Positions 25,032 to 33,444 of a DNA stretch of 64,000 nucleotides are shown piece by piece. The translations under genes were made by a program, and so were the position numbers. The stretch lies in contig JADZEW010000015.1 of assembly GCA_020850325.1 (NCBI GenBank), positions 1-64,000 of the forward strand, given 5' to 3'. This DNA comes from Methanoregulaceae archaeon (GTDB taxonomy: Bacteria > Armatimonadota > Fimbriimonadia > Fimbriimonadales > Fimbriimonadaceae). The notes beneath the pieces were generated by a model. That model had not been told where the DNA came from and made no database searches. It saw nothing but the letters and a program-made list of their open reading frames with translations. The number at the start of each line of letters is the position of its first letter. Within the stretch, counting starts at the first letter, position 1.

Positions 25032-25946
25032 ATGCAACCGTCCCGCCGTGAACTGCTAACCGCTGGAGCCGCTGCCGCCGCCGGTATGATGACCCCCAAA
25101 GTGATGTCCGAGTCGATTTCTCCGTCGGGAGCCCCATTCAAGCTCAAGTACGCACCTCACTTCGGTATGTTCCGGAGCCATGCCGGTGACGACTTGGTGG
25201 ATCAGCTCAAGTTCGCCGCGGACGAGGGCTTCCTGGCGTGGGAGGACAATGGCATGCGCGGCCGTAGCGCGCAAGACCAAGAGAAGATCGGCAAGGCAAT
25301 GACCGACCTCGGCATCACGATGGGCGTGTTCGTCGCCAATGACATCGACTGGACCAACCCGACCCTGACGACCGGTAAGCAGGAACAGATCGACCGGTTT
25401 GTGCAGAACTGCCGGGACTCGGTCGCGGTGGCGAAGCGCGTCAACGCCAAGTGGATGACCGTGGTTCCGGGCACGATCCAACCCCGCTTGGACATCGGAT
25501 TCCAGACCGCCTACGTCGTCGATGCGCTCCGCCGAGGGGCGGAAATCTTTGAGAAGGAAGGCCTGGTGATGGTGTTGGAGCCGCTCAACTTCCGCGACCA
25601 CCCGAATCTGTTTCTCAACAAGATTCCTCAGGCTTACAACGTTTGCCGCGCCGTCAACAGCTCGGCATGCAAGATCCTGTTCGATATGTATCACCAGCAG
25701 ATCCATGAGGGGAATCTGATCCCGAACATCGACCTTGCTTGGTCGGAAGTCGCCTATTTCCAGATTGGCGACAACCCTGGCCGCAACGAGCCCACGACCG
25801 GCGAGATCAACTACCTCAATGTGTTCCGGCACATCCACGCCAAGGGCTTCACCGGCGTGATGGGGATGGAGCACGGCAACGCCAAGCCGGGCAAGGAAGG
25901 CGAGCGCGCGTTGATCGATGCGTATCGCAAGTGCGATAGCTTCTGA
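25032..25946 (+). CDS. Exported hydroxypyruvate-isomerase-like TIM-barrel protein
   Basis: A 304-residue protein of the xylose-isomerase-like TIM-barrel family, in the hydroxypyruvate isomerase group. It has a Tat-type N-terminus, SRRELLTAGAAAAAGMM, so it is probably exported folded to the periplasm. The barrel carries LMVLEPLNFRDHPNLF (metal-binding Glu), ILFDMYHQQIHEG (conserved Asp-x-x-His) and VMGMEHGNA (second Glu). These are the usual metal ligands. It stands just before a sugar ABC importer and may act on a related sugar acid or keto-sugar, but the substrate is inferred. A TACAAT hexamer 6 nt before the ATG suggests its own leaderless promoter. Confidence 0.8.
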   Translation: MQPSRRELLTAGAAAAAGMMTPKVMSESISPSGAPFKLKYAPHFGMFRSHAGDDLVDQLKFAADEGFLAWEDNGMRGRSAQDQEKIGKAMTDLGITMGVFVANDIDWTNPTLTTGKQEQIDRFVQNCRDSVAVAKRVNAKWMTVVPGTIQPRLDIGFQTAYVVDALRRGAEIFEKEGLVMVLEPLNFRDHPNLFLNKIPQAYNVCRAVNSSACKILFDMYHQQIHEGNLIPNIDLAWSEVAYFQIGDNPGRNEPTTGEINYLNVFRHIHAKGFTGVMGMEHGNAKPGKEGERALIDAYRKCDSF

Positions 25947-26016
25947 GTGCATTCGCCGTCAGCAGTTTGCGGTTGGCCAACTTGAGAAAGTCCGGGCCAA
26001 ACCGGGCCGAGGACGC

Positions 26017-26022
26017 TACAAT
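26017..26022 (+). promoter_or_regulatory. Candidate -10 box, gene at 26029
   Basis: TACAAT at 26017-26022 followed by gcgcat and ATG 26029, a 6-nt gap. Supports ATG 26029 as the start over the longer in-frame ORF from 25918, which overlaps the previous gene. Confidence 0.45.
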
Positions 26023-26028
26023 GCGCAT

Positions 26029-26757
26029 ATGCCTGAAGAGCGCATGTACAGCGAGCAGGAGGTTGCGGCCATTCTGCGCCGGGCTATCGAGCTCACCGAA
26101 CAGGAGGGTGCGAAATACCAGCCTGGCGTCACCCGTGAGGAACTCATGCGGGTCGCTGAGGACGTTGGCGTGCCGCTGCAGGCCCTGGAGCAAGCTCTCC
26201 TCGAACTCGGTGAATCCAAGGAAGCTCGCGGCCCGCTTCAACTGTCGGCAGAGTTTGAGCGCGTCGTTGACGGCGAGGTCGATCCTAACCAATATGACTT
26301 GATTATCGAAGGCGTCAAGCCTCTTCAGCGTGGTCATTCTGCAGGACCCAGTCAAGTCGGCAGGAAGCTGACCATGCCTGCTTGGAACGGAGTCGGGCAA
26401 TCGCAGATCGAGCTGACCGCGCGCGAAGGCCGCACCCGCATCAAGGTGAAGTCAACGGCATTGTTCCAGGGGCTGATGACGCTCTACCCGGCCTTCATCG
26501 GATCCATGATCGCGATGGGGGCCCTCGGGGAACGCGGGATGATCGGTCTTGGTGCCCTCTTGGCAGCGGGTTTCACTGCGGTAGGCGTCACTATGTTCAG
26601 CTTTCTCACCCGCCGCGGACACGAGAAATCGCGCGAGTTGGCTGATGAGCTGCGAGACCGAGTCGCGCGTACGCTGGCCCAACAGGCAGCCCCTTCCCAG
26701 GCCGCCGCCAAGGCGCAGGAAGAGGAGCAAAGTCTTCATCAGAGACTCGGCGGGTAA
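26029..26757 (+). CDS. Hypothetical two-span membrane protein
   Basis: A 242-residue protein that I do not recognise. Residues about 5-70 are a helical domain with SEQEVAAILRRAIELTE and TREELMRVAEDVGVPLQALEQAL, a pattern seen at the N-terminus of several bacterial membrane proteins of unknown function. A middle region (about 80-145) is beta-rich. Two hydrophobic spans follow (about 150-190, LFQGLMTLYPAFIGSMIAMGAL and GLGALLAAGFTAVGVTMFSFL), then a charged, Gln- and Ala-rich helical tail. It ends 12 nt before the sugar ABC ATPase gene and could be cotranscribed. Function unknown. Confidence 0.6.
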   Translation: MPEERMYSEQEVAAILRRAIELTEQEGAKYQPGVTREELMRVAEDVGVPLQALEQALLELGESKEARGPLQLSAEFERVVDGEVDPNQYDLIIEGVKPLQRGHSAGPSQVGRKLTMPAWNGVGQSQIELTAREGRTRIKVKSTALFQGLMTLYPAFIGSMIAMGALGERGMIGLGALLAAGFTAVGVTMFSFLTRRGHEKSRELADELRDRVARTLAQQAAPSQAAAKAQEEEQSLHQRLGG

Positions 26758-26769
26758 CTTAACCGGAAT

Positions 26770-28233
26770 ATGGCGCGACTAGCCGTCCGGAACCTCACGA
26801 TGCAGTTCCCCGGAGTCTGGGCGCTGGACGACGTGTCCGTCGAGTTCGCCACCGGCGAAATCCACGCCCTGATCGGCGAAAACGGGGCGGGCAAGAGCAC
26901 CCTTCTCAAGGTTCTCAGCGGCATCCAGCTTCCTACCTCAGGAGAAGTTCAGATCGAGGGAAAGACGGTCGCGCTCCACTCCGTGAAGGCCGCCGAACAC
27001 CACGGCGTGGCGATGGTCCACCAAGAGCTGAATCTCATCGACACGCTTACCGTTGCCGAGAACATCTGCCTCGGGTCAGAACCCAATCGTATCGGACTCA
27101 TCGACCGCAGCACGATGCGATCGATCGCCCAAGAGGCGCTCGCCCAACTCGGCGCACCCATCGACCCGTGGACTCCCGTCGGCGACCTGCCCCTCGCTTC
27201 CAAGCAGATGATCGAGATCGCCAAGGCGGTCGCCCAGCGCGCGAAGTTCCTGATCCTCGACGAGCCGACCGCTGTACTCGCGGAAGCCGAGACCATAGCG
27301 CTCATGCGCTTGGTTCACAAGCTGAAGGACGAGGGGGTCGGGGTGATTTACGTTTCGCACCGGCTTGACGAGGTTTGCGCCTTGGCCGACCGCGTTACGG
27401 TGTTGCGCGATGGCAAAGTCGCGGCTGAGCTTGACGGGGCAGGCCAGCGCGATCAGATCGAGCCCCACAACCTTGCCAATCTGATGGTTGGCCGCGAACT
27501 TGAAGATCTGTTCCCGCCAAAGATCACCTCTCACCCCGACGAGGTCGTGCTTGAGCTTGACGCGGTCGTCCTCGACGGGTTCCCGGCCCCCATATCTCTG
27601 AAGGTCCACGCCGGGGAGATCGTCGGATTGGGCGGGCTCATCGGTTCGGGCCGTACCGAGATAGCTGAGGGCGTCATCGGGATGCGCCACAAGGTGTCAG
27701 GTCGACTGACGGCCAAGGACCCCGCCTACGTCTCTGAGGATCGGAAAGGAACGGGGCTTCACCTCTCCCTCGAGTTGAAAGAGAACACCTCGATGGCCAA
27801 CCTGAACAACTATGGGACGCTGACGGTTGACGAGGGTAAGCAGGTCTCGGCGGCGGAGGCTTGGATCGGCAAGTTAGGGATCCGCGCCCCCGGTCCGCGG
27901 GTGGCGGTGCAGTCGCTCAGCGGTGGGAATCAGCAAAAGGTATCGCTGGCCAAGTGGCTAGACACCAATCCCCGGCTTCTGATTCTGGATGAACCCACGC
28001 GCGGCGTCGACATTGGCGCGAAGTCGGAGATCTATCAGCTAGTCCACGAGCTGGCCGCAAATGGCATGGGCTGTCTGGTGATTTCGAGCGAGATGAACGA
28101 ACTGATTGGATTGTGCGATCGGGTGCTGGTCTTGCGCGAGCGACGTCTCATGGGCGAGCTGCGCGGTGAAGACGTGACCGAATCGAACATCATGATGCTC
28201 GCCGCTGGAGTCGGCGCGAGCGGGGTGGCATGA
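26770..28233 (+). CDS. Sugar ABC importer ATPase (RbsA/MglA-like, two ATPase halves)
   Basis: A 487-residue protein with two fused ATPase domains, the hallmark of carbohydrate-uptake CUT2 importers. The first half has Walker A GENGAGKST and Walker B FLILDEPT; the usual LSGGQ signature is degenerate there (LPLASKQM). The second half starts GLGGLIGSGRTEIAEG (degenerate Walker A) and has a full signature LSGGNQQKVSLAKWL with LLILDEPTRGVDIG. This asymmetry is normal in RbsA-type proteins. It powers sugar uptake at the inner membrane with the permease and binding protein that follow. It overlaps the permease start by 4 nt. The sugar (ribose, galactose, xylose or other) cannot be fixed. Confidence 0.93.
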   Translation: MARLAVRNLTMQFPGVWALDDVSVEFATGEIHALIGENGAGKSTLLKVLSGIQLPTSGEVQIEGKTVALHSVKAAEHHGVAMVHQELNLIDTLTVAENICLGSEPNRIGLIDRSTMRSIAQEALAQLGAPIDPWTPVGDLPLASKQMIEIAKAVAQRAKFLILDEPTAVLAEAETIALMRLVHKLKDEGVGVIYVSHRLDEVCALADRVTVLRDGKVAAELDGAGQRDQIEPHNLANLMVGRELEDLFPPKITSHPDEVVLELDAVVLDGFPAPISLKVHAGEIVGLGGLIGSGRTEIAEGVIGMRHKVSGRLTAKDPAYVSEDRKGTGLHLSLELKENTSMANLNNYGTLTVDEGKQVSAAEAWIGKLGIRAPGPRVAVQSLSGGNQQKVSLAKWLDTNPRLLILDEPTRGVDIGAKSEIYQLVHELAANGMGCLVISSEMNELIGLCDRVLVLRERRLMGELRGEDVTESNIMMLAAGVGASGVA

Positions 28234-29225
28234 AAGGATTCTTGAGCAAGTACGGCGTCCTCGTGGCCTTCTTAGTGCTGTGCATCATCAGCGCCGCATG
28301 GAAGCCCGACCTGTTCCTCAAGCCGGAGAACCTGAGGAACATCATCAACCAGAACGTGCCGGTCGGCATCCTGGCAATCGGGATGACGTTCGTGATCATC
28401 AAGGGCGGTATCGACCTGTCCGTTGGTAGCATGATCGCCTTCGTGGGCGGTCTTGGACTGACCTTGCTCAACCGGCAGATGGCCAACGGCACCCCCGAAC
28501 TCACGGCAGCGATGATCGCCGCTGGCGCGATGATCGGGCTCGGTGGATTGGCGGGGTTCGTTCAGGGGCTCATCGTCGCCTACGGCAGGGTCACTCCGTT
28601 CGTTACCACCCTCATTGGGATGCTCGCGTTCCGCTCGATGACGCTGGCGCTGGCCAATGGCGGCGAGGTTCGCTCGTCGAGCACGGAGGTCTGGCCAGCA
28701 TGGGGCAGCGACGGGATCCACATCCCGTGGATCAAGATCGCGGATGGGCGGATGGATCTGGTCATCACCTACGCGATCATCGCGTTCTTTGTGGTGATCG
28801 GCATCGCGTCGTTCATCCTGAACAAGACCCGCTACGGCCGATATGTGATCGCGGTCGGTGCGAACGAGCGAGCCGCGCGTTATAGCGCCATTCCCGTCGA
28901 GCGCATCAAGATTCTCACGTACACCATCAGCGGCATCGCAGTAGGGATCGGAGCCATCTTCCTCTCGGGGCGGATGAACTCCGTGGCCTCGGGCTCGCAA
29001 GGGCTCTTCTTCGAACTCGATGCCATTGCCGCGGTGGTGATCGGTGGGACCTCGCTGCGGGGCGGCTATGGACGCATCTGGGGCACCTTCGTCGGAGTCC
29101 TGCTCCTGGGCGTGATCAACAACATGCTGATCTTCGCTGGCGTAGGTTCGCACTGGCAAGGTGTGGTGAAAGGAATGGTGATTCTGCTCGCCGTATTGCT
29201 TCAACGCGAACGCCGCGACGTATAA
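28230..29225 (+). CDS. Sugar ABC importer permease (RbsC-like)
   Basis: A 331-residue membrane protein with about 8-10 spans, of the CUT2 permease family. Conserved segments are NIINQNVPVGILAIGMTFVIIKGGIDLSVGS near the N-terminus and AIAAVVIGGTSLRGGYGRIWGTFVGVLLLGVINNML near the C-terminus. It starts 4 nt inside the ATPase gene (ATGA), so ATPase and permease are made together. Its last codons carry the promoter of the binding-protein gene. A homodimer of this permease is expected. Confidence 0.93.
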   Translation: MKGFLSKYGVLVAFLVLCIISAAWKPDLFLKPENLRNIINQNVPVGILAIGMTFVIIKGGIDLSVGSMIAFVGGLGLTLLNRQMANGTPELTAAMIAAGAMIGLGGLAGFVQGLIVAYGRVTPFVTTLIGMLAFRSMTLALANGGEVRSSSTEVWPAWGSDGIHIPWIKIADGRMDLVITYAIIAFFVVIGIASFILNKTRYGRYVIAVGANERAARYSAIPVERIKILTYTISGIAVGIGAIFLSGRMNSVASGSQGLFFELDAIAAVVIGGTSLRGGYGRIWGTFVGVLLLGVINNMLIFAGVGSHWQGVVKGMVILLAVLLQRERRDV

Positions 29226-29226
29226 T
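29196..29226 (+). promoter_or_regulatory. Internal promoter for sugar-binding protein gene
   Basis: TTGCTT (29196-29201), 19 nt, then perfect TATAAT (29221-29226), then cgtcgc and ATG 29233. The promoter lies over the last codons and stop of the permease gene. It should give extra, leaderless transcript for the binding protein, which importers need in excess over the membrane parts. Confidence 0.6.
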
Positions 29227-29232
29227 CGTCGC

Positions 29233-30234
29233 ATGCTCAAGAGGATCAGTCTTTTTGCTTGTGCCGGAACCCTCGTGCTGGGTCTGGCCGTTGGTTGTGG
29301 TGGCGGTGAAAAGCCCTCCGAAGGAGGAGAATCGACAACGACCACGACTTCGGGTGCCGAGGGTGCCAAGAAGTTCAAGGTTGGCGTCAGCGTCCCCGCA
29401 GCCGACCATGGTTGGACCGGCGGCGCGCTGTACTGGGCCACGGAAGCCACCAAGAAGTACCCCGATATCGAGTGGACGATCGAGACCGCCGACACCCCCT
29501 CGGATCAGATCAACGATCTCGACACGCTGGCGACGAAGGGCGTGGATGCACTTGTGATTCTCGCCACCGAGAGCGCCCCGCTCACTCCGAAGGCCAAGGA
29601 GCTCAAGGAGCGCGGCATCTTCATCGTGAACGTGGACCGCGGTTTCACCGAGCCGGTAGCCGACGTGTTCCTTGCGGGTGACAACAAGGCGTTTGGCAAG
29701 ATGTCGGCCGAGTACATGGTCGAGAAGCTCGGCGGCAAGGGCAATATCTTGATCCTGCGGGGGATTCCGAGTACGGTGGACACCGACCGCTACGACACGG
29801 CGATGGAAGTGTTCAAGGCCAACCCCGGCATCAAGGTGCTGGACTCGCAACCCGGCATGTGGAACAAGGACACCTCTTACAAGGTGATCCAGAGCATGCT
29901 CGTGAAGCACCCGCAGGTCGATGCGATCTGGTCGTCGGACGACGACATGAGCGAAGGCGCGGAGCAGGCGCTCAAGGAAGCTGGCCGCGATAAGAACATC
30001 TGGATGCTCGGCGGCGGCGGCAAGAAGGAGATCGTCAAGCGGATTATGGACGGCGACCCGATGTATCCGGCGCTCGTTACCTACCCGCCCAGCATGACCG
30101 CGCAGGCCGTCGACAAGTGCGTCGAGCTCTTGAAGAATGGCAAAAAGGTCGATGAGAAGGAGATTCTGATCAAGCTGGACATCGTCAACAAGGACAACGC
30201 CAAGGACTTCTACTTCCCGAACAGCGTTTACTAA
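29233..30234 (+). CDS. Periplasmic sugar-binding lipoprotein of ABC importer
   Basis: A 333-residue substrate-binding protein of the ribose/galactose (periplasmic-binding-protein 1-like) type. The signal peptide ends in a lipobox LAVGC with Cys22, so it is a lipoprotein; an acidic/Thr-rich linker (GGGEKPSEGGES to TTTTSGAEG) follows. The fold is seen in FKVGVSVPAADHGWTGGALYW, DALVILATESAPL, IFIVNVDRGF and DAIWSSDDDMSEGAEQALKEAG. These residues resemble sugar-binding proteins with a D-ribose/allose-type hinge. It delivers sugar to the permease encoded upstream and is probably expressed at higher level from its own TATAAT promoter. A strong terminator follows its stop. Confidence 0.92.
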   Translation: MLKRISLFACAGTLVLGLAVGCGGGEKPSEGGESTTTTTSGAEGAKKFKVGVSVPAADHGWTGGALYWATEATKKYPDIEWTIETADTPSDQINDLDTLATKGVDALVILATESAPLTPKAKELKERGIFIVNVDRGFTEPVADVFLAGDNKAFGKMSAEYMVEKLGGKGNILILRGIPSTVDTDRYDTAMEVFKANPGIKVLDSQPGMWNKDTSYKVIQSMLVKHPQVDAIWSSDDDMSEGAEQALKEAGRDKNIWMLGGGGKKEIVKRIMDGDPMYPALVTYPPSMTAQAVDKCVELLKNGKKVDEKEILIKLDIVNKDNAKDFYFPNSVY

Positions 30235-30244
30235 GCTGTCTTGA

Positions 30245-30285
30245 CGATAGGTCCCAGGCTCTTTCGTGGCCTATGGGACCTATCG
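30245..30285 (+). terminator. Intrinsic terminator of sugar ABC operon
   Basis: A perfect 12-bp stem, cgataggtccca (30245-30256) and tgggacctatcg (30274-30285), with a 17-nt loop, 10 nt after the binding-protein stop. The tail catttcaatg is only mildly T-rich. It marks the end of the sugar-importer unit. Confidence 0.75.
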
Positions 30286-30305
30286 CATTTCAATGAGGTT
30301 CCCGC

Positions 30306-30947
30306 ATGCGGGAACCGATGAGGTCCAAGATCAGCACTCTTCGCTGGACCGATGAGCTACCGGCGAACTTGGCGCGGCAGTACAGCGTGCTGAGGGCACT
30401 CTTGATCGCGCATCCGATCCTCTTGCTCGTAGGCATTGGCCTATTGCTCGTATCCATCCCTCTCGGACTCTCCCTGATCGGCTGCAGTCTTGTCTTCAAC
30501 CTGGCGTCGATCGGCCTTCAGTCGCGATTCGTCCGCGCGATGCGTTATCACCGGATGCCCGACGCGCAACGAGTTGACTTCCTGTGCGTGCTGGCCTTCT
30601 TTCGAGACAACCTGCGCCACCCCCTCGAGGCTTGGGTCATCAATGAATTCTTGGACCTGCTTCCTAGGCTCTCCACCCCCGTCGGGAAGAGCGAACTCCG
30701 TCTCTTTCGTGACCTCTTCGAGTATCCGCAGAGCTACGCCAACCCTCACCAGCGGAAGCTCCTGCACGCCATGGCAGATCGGCTGCGCCGAGACCCGGTT
30801 GTCGGGCTGCCAGCGATGTGGCGCCAGCTCGACCGTGAGTTCAGTCTCACTTGGAAGCGAGAACTGCAGCAAGAAGTGCGTCGGCTGGTGCAGCAAGTCC
30901 CGGTCGCCGGAACGGCTGATCCCGCTGAAGCGTCCAACCCACGATGA
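30306..30947 (+). CDS. Hypothetical membrane protein
   Basis: A 213-residue protein I do not recognise. Two close hydrophobic spans lie near residues 30-70 (LRALLIAHPILLLVGIGLLLVSIPLGLSLIGC) and the rest is hydrophilic, with Leu-rich, basic helices (ELRLFRDLFEYPQSYANPHQRKLLHAMADRL; KRELQQEVRRLVQQV). No catalytic motif is seen. It begins just after the terminator of the sugar operon and overlaps the next gene by ATGA at 30944, so it starts a small unknown operon of three envelope proteins. Confidence 0.6.
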   Translation: MREPMRSKISTLRWTDELPANLARQYSVLRALLIAHPILLLVGIGLLLVSIPLGLSLIGCSLVFNLASIGLQSRFVRAMRYHRMPDAQRVDFLCVLAFFRDNLRHPLEAWVINEFLDLLPRLSTPVGKSELRLFRDLFEYPQSYANPHQRKLLHAMADRLRRDPVVGLPAMWRQLDREFSLTWKRELQQEVRRLVQQVPVAGTADPAEASNPR

Positions 30948-31381
30948 TGCGCCTCGCTCTCGCCGTGATCGTGTTGGCCCTGCTCCCCGGCCCGGGTCTG
31001 TCGCAGACCAAGAAGAGGACCCCGGTTAAGAAACCGGTGGTCAAGAAGAAGGTGCCGGCGAAGAAAGCACCGGTCGTGAAGAAGAAAGTCGACCCATTGA
31101 ACGCTCAGATGGTCGGTACGTGGTTCTTGCTGGACTCCGAGGGCAAGCCGGTCAAGTCGACGAAGATCACGTTTACACCCTACAGCGAGTTCACGTTCAC
31201 CGGCGCGGCGTGGAAGTCAGCGGGGACGTTTACGCTTCGCGATGGCTGGATGAACTTGACTTGGACGAGCGTAGACGGCGTCGCCGTGAAGCCGGGGACG
31301 TTGAAGAAGAAGCTGCCTCTCGAGGCGGATGGCACCCGATTCCAGATCGACCGCTTCCGTTATGGCAAGACGGGTACGTAG
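30944..31381 (+). CDS. Hypothetical secreted lysine-rich protein
   Basis: A 145-residue exported protein. A signal peptide (MMRLALAVIVLALLPGPGLSQ) is followed by a basic stretch of repeating K-K-x-V/P units (TKKRTPVKKPVVKKK, PAKKAPVVKKK), then a compact beta-rich domain (AQMVGTWFLLDSEGKPVKS, FTPYSEFTFTG) of a lipocalin-like pattern. The basic tail could bind an acidic polymer or the membrane. It is coupled to the upstream gene (ATGA) and is followed at once by another small gene. No function known. Confidence 0.6.
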   Translation: MMRLALAVIVLALLPGPGLSQTKKRTPVKKPVVKKKVPAKKAPVVKKKVDPLNAQMVGTWFLLDSEGKPVKSTKITFTPYSEFTFTGAAWKSAGTFTLRDGWMNLTWTSVDGVAVKPGTLKKKLPLEADGTRFQIDRFRYGKTGT

Positions 31382-31810
31382 GTGGGCCGACGACGCGCCT
31401 GGATCATCGCGATCTTCGCCGCTGGAGTCGCTGCCGCCGTCGTGTTCTGGCCACCTACGGCACACGCTCGCTACCTTCGAAGCATCGCGGGTCGACTTGC
31501 GGATCATCGAACCTCCTATCAAGCAGCGGTCGAGTGGTCCCTCGATCAGAAGACCACTGGGTGGTTCGCCCTTCCTGCCGAGTTCAAGCCCCTGTCGAAG
31601 AATGGCTCCGTCTTCCTGCACGGGCATGATAACCAAAGGATCGTCTGCTTCTTCGTCGAGGACAACGGCGAACTGGTTCGTTTCCTGGGTTATGTAGAAC
31701 CGCCGAGGAAAGCGGTCGAATCACTCGATTGGGTCGAGGAAGACAAGCTCGCCTACTGGACCGAGACGACGCTCGACGACCATTGGCAGGTCATCGTGGC
31801 CCTGCCTTGA
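31382..31810 (+). CDS. Hypothetical membrane-anchored protein
   Basis: A 142-residue protein. An N-terminal Arg-rich stretch and a hydrophobic segment (AWIIAIFAAGVAAAVVFW) form a signal anchor; the remaining 120 residues should face outside. I see no motif that I can name. The start GTG 31382 directly follows the stop of the preceding gene, supporting a single transcript with the other two. It converges on the uvrA-like gene, with 69 nt between stop codons. Confidence 0.55.
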   Translation: MGRRRAWIIAIFAAGVAAAVVFWPPTAHARYLRSIAGRLADHRTSYQAAVEWSLDQKTTGWFALPAEFKPLSKNGSVFLHGHDNQRIVCFFVEDNGELVRFLGYVEPPRKAVESLDWVEEDKLAYWTETTLDDHWQVIVALP

Positions 31811-31879
31811 ATCTCGGCCACCTACCTTTTCTAGCCATGAACGCCACTATCTGAGTCTAGGGGCCGGATCATCCCGAGG

Positions 31880-32908
31880 CTACGAACGAGCAGTTTCGCG
31901 AACGCGCGACAGCATCTCCCGCAAATACCGCCCCGTCCAGCTCGTTTCGACCTTCGCCACCGATTCTGGCGGGCCCATCGAGACCACCGAGCCGCCGCCG
32001 TCGCCGCCTTCGGGACCCATGTCGATGATCCAGTCGGCCGTCTTGATCACGTCCAGGTTGTGTTCGATCACCACCACGGTGTTGCCGGTGTCGACCAGGC
32101 GATGCAGCACCACGAGCAGGCGCTTCACGTCCTCGAAATGCAGGCCAGTCGTCGGTTCGTCGAGGATGTAGATCGTTCGGCCGGTGGCGCGCTTGGAGAG
32201 CTCCTCGGCCAGCTTCACACGCTGAGCTTCGCCGCCGGATAGGGTGGTCGCCGGTTGACCCATGCGGATGTAGCCGAGGCCTACATCGAGCAGGGTCGCC
32301 AGCTTGCGGTAGATCTTGGGGATCGGCTTGAAGAACTCGACCGCTTCCTCGATGGTCATGTCGAGCACGTCGCTGATGTTCTTGCCCTTGTAGCGGACCT
32401 CAAGCGTCTCGCGGTTGTACCGTTTGCCTTTGCACACCTCGCACGGCACGTAGACATCCGGCAGGAAGTGCATCTCGATCTTGATGATGCCGTCGCCCTT
32501 ACACGCCTCGCAGCGGCCGCCTTTGACGTTGAAGCTGAACCGGCCGTTCTTGTAGCCGCGGATCTTGGCGTCGGGCGTGAGCGCGAACAACTCGCGGATC
32601 ATGTCGAACGTGCCGGTGTAGGTGGCGGGGTTCGACCTCGGCGTTCTTCCAATCGGGGATTGGTCGATGTCGATGACCTTGTCGAAGGGCTCGTGGCCTT
32701 CGAGGGTGTCGTGCGGCTCCCACACGCCGCGGGTGCCGTACACCTCGTACATGAGGCGCGGAAAGAGCGTGTCTTGGATGAGGGTGCTTTTGCCGCTGCC
32801 GCTGACGCCGGTGACGCAGGTGAAGAGTCCGCGAGGAATGGCGACATCGACGCTGCGCAGATTATGCCCGCGCGCGCCCTTCAGCACCAGCCAATCTGCG
32901 TCCGACAT
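31880..32908 (-). CDS. Stand-alone C-terminal half of UvrA (second ATPase)
   Basis: A 342-residue protein that aligns with only the last third of UvrA (about 940 residues). It starts at the second ATPase core: [17 protein letters not shown], Walker [10 protein letters not shown] (34-42), then [19 protein letters not shown], the zinc module CEACKGDG and [17 protein letters not shown], the ABC signature [16 protein letters not shown] and Walker [15 protein letters not shown] with [15 protein letters not shown]. The first ATPase and the UvrB-binding domain are absent. There is no N-half upstream; the next gene is a PIN toxin. TATACT lies 9 nt before ATG 32908, so the half gene has its own probable leaderless promoter. 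It may be a partner of a separate N-half elsewhere, a UvrA-like regulator or a decayed gene. Confidence 0.9.
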   Translation of the reverse strand: MSDADWLVLKGARGHNLRSVDVAIPRGLFTCVTGVSGSGKSTLIQDTLFPRLMYEVYGTRGVWEPHDTLEGHEPFDKVIDIDQSPIGRTPRSNPATYTGTFDMIRELFALTPDAKIRGYKNGRFSFNVKGGRCEACKGDGIIKIEMHFLPDVYVPCEVCKGKRYNRETLEVRYKGKNISDVLDMTIEEAVEFFKPIPKIYRKLATLLDVGLGYIRMGQPATTLSGGEAQRVKLAEELSKRATGRTIYILDEPTTGLHFEDVKRLLVVLHRLVDTGNTVVVIEHNLDVIKTADWIIDMGPEGGDGGGSVVSMGPPESVAKVETSWTGRYLREMLSRVRETARS

Positions 32909-32917
32909 GTGGACAAG

Positions 32918-32923
32918 AGTATA
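32918..32923 (-). promoter_or_regulatory. -10 box of half-uvrA gene
   Basis: TATACT on the minus strand, 9 nt before ATG 32908. No clear -35 is visible. It shows that this half gene is expressed on its own. Confidence 0.45.
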
Positions 32924-33024
32924 TCGGATTTGAGGTTGGGGATTGCTGGCAATCCCCACCCCACGTGAGCTCTCCAAAATCGCGGAAGCCCCTGAGGGCA
33001 TCGGTGGGCTCGTCCCGATGCTGG

Positions 33025-33444
33025 TTACGTAGTGTGCCCGAAGACGCGAACACCCTCAGAACTCGCAACCCGCGTCAGGCGCTGATCCAAAGTCGCCAAG
33101 ACTGCCCCCTCTCGGATCGCTAACTCAAGGTAGGCCGCATCATAGCTGGTGAGCTGGTGACGGCGAGCCAACTCAAGGGTGGCGCTGAGGGCTTGGCCAG
33201 TGGTCATGACATCTACCGTGAACGGCAGTGACCGCAAGAAACGCGTCGCGTTTCTCACGGCTTCGGCATCGATTCGCGACCTGCGCTCCGCCACCACGAG
33301 GAGGTTCGACAGTTCTAGCGACCAGTGAGCAGGGACGATCAACTGTGCCTCGACAATCCGATCAAGAACTTCCAGGGCGAGATTGCTTTCCTCATCGGAG
33401 AGACACCATGCACCTCCGATGGAAGCATCGACGACAAGCCTCAC
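33025..33444 (-). CDS. PIN-domain toxin (VapC-like ribonuclease)
   Basis: A 139-residue PIN-domain protein. The acidic metal site is Asp6 (VVDASIG), Glu44 (SLELSNLL), Asp102 ([10 protein letters not shown]) and Asp120 (ATLDQRL), all in the expected order and spacing for VapC ribonucleases. VapC toxins cut tRNA or rRNA when the antitoxin is lost. It overlaps the antitoxin start region by ATGA (33441-33444) and lies downstream of it, the usual order. Its target RNA is unknown. Confidence 0.9.
   Translation of the reverse strand: MRLVVDASIGGAWCLSDEESNLALEVLDRIVEAQLIVPAHWSLELSNLLVVAERRSRIDAEAVRNATRFLRSLPFTVDVMTTGQALSATLELARRHQLTSYDAAYLELAIREGAVLATLDQRLTRVASSEGVRVFGHTT

Noticed and set aside
25918-26028. 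37-residue upstream extension of the unknown membrane protein
   Set aside because: Overlaps the TIM-barrel gene end; TACAAT 6 nt before ATG 26029 marks a better start.
28272-29495. A 407-codon frame antisense to the sugar permease
   Set aside because: His/Asp/Arg-rich shadow translation of the permease gene; no signal or motif.
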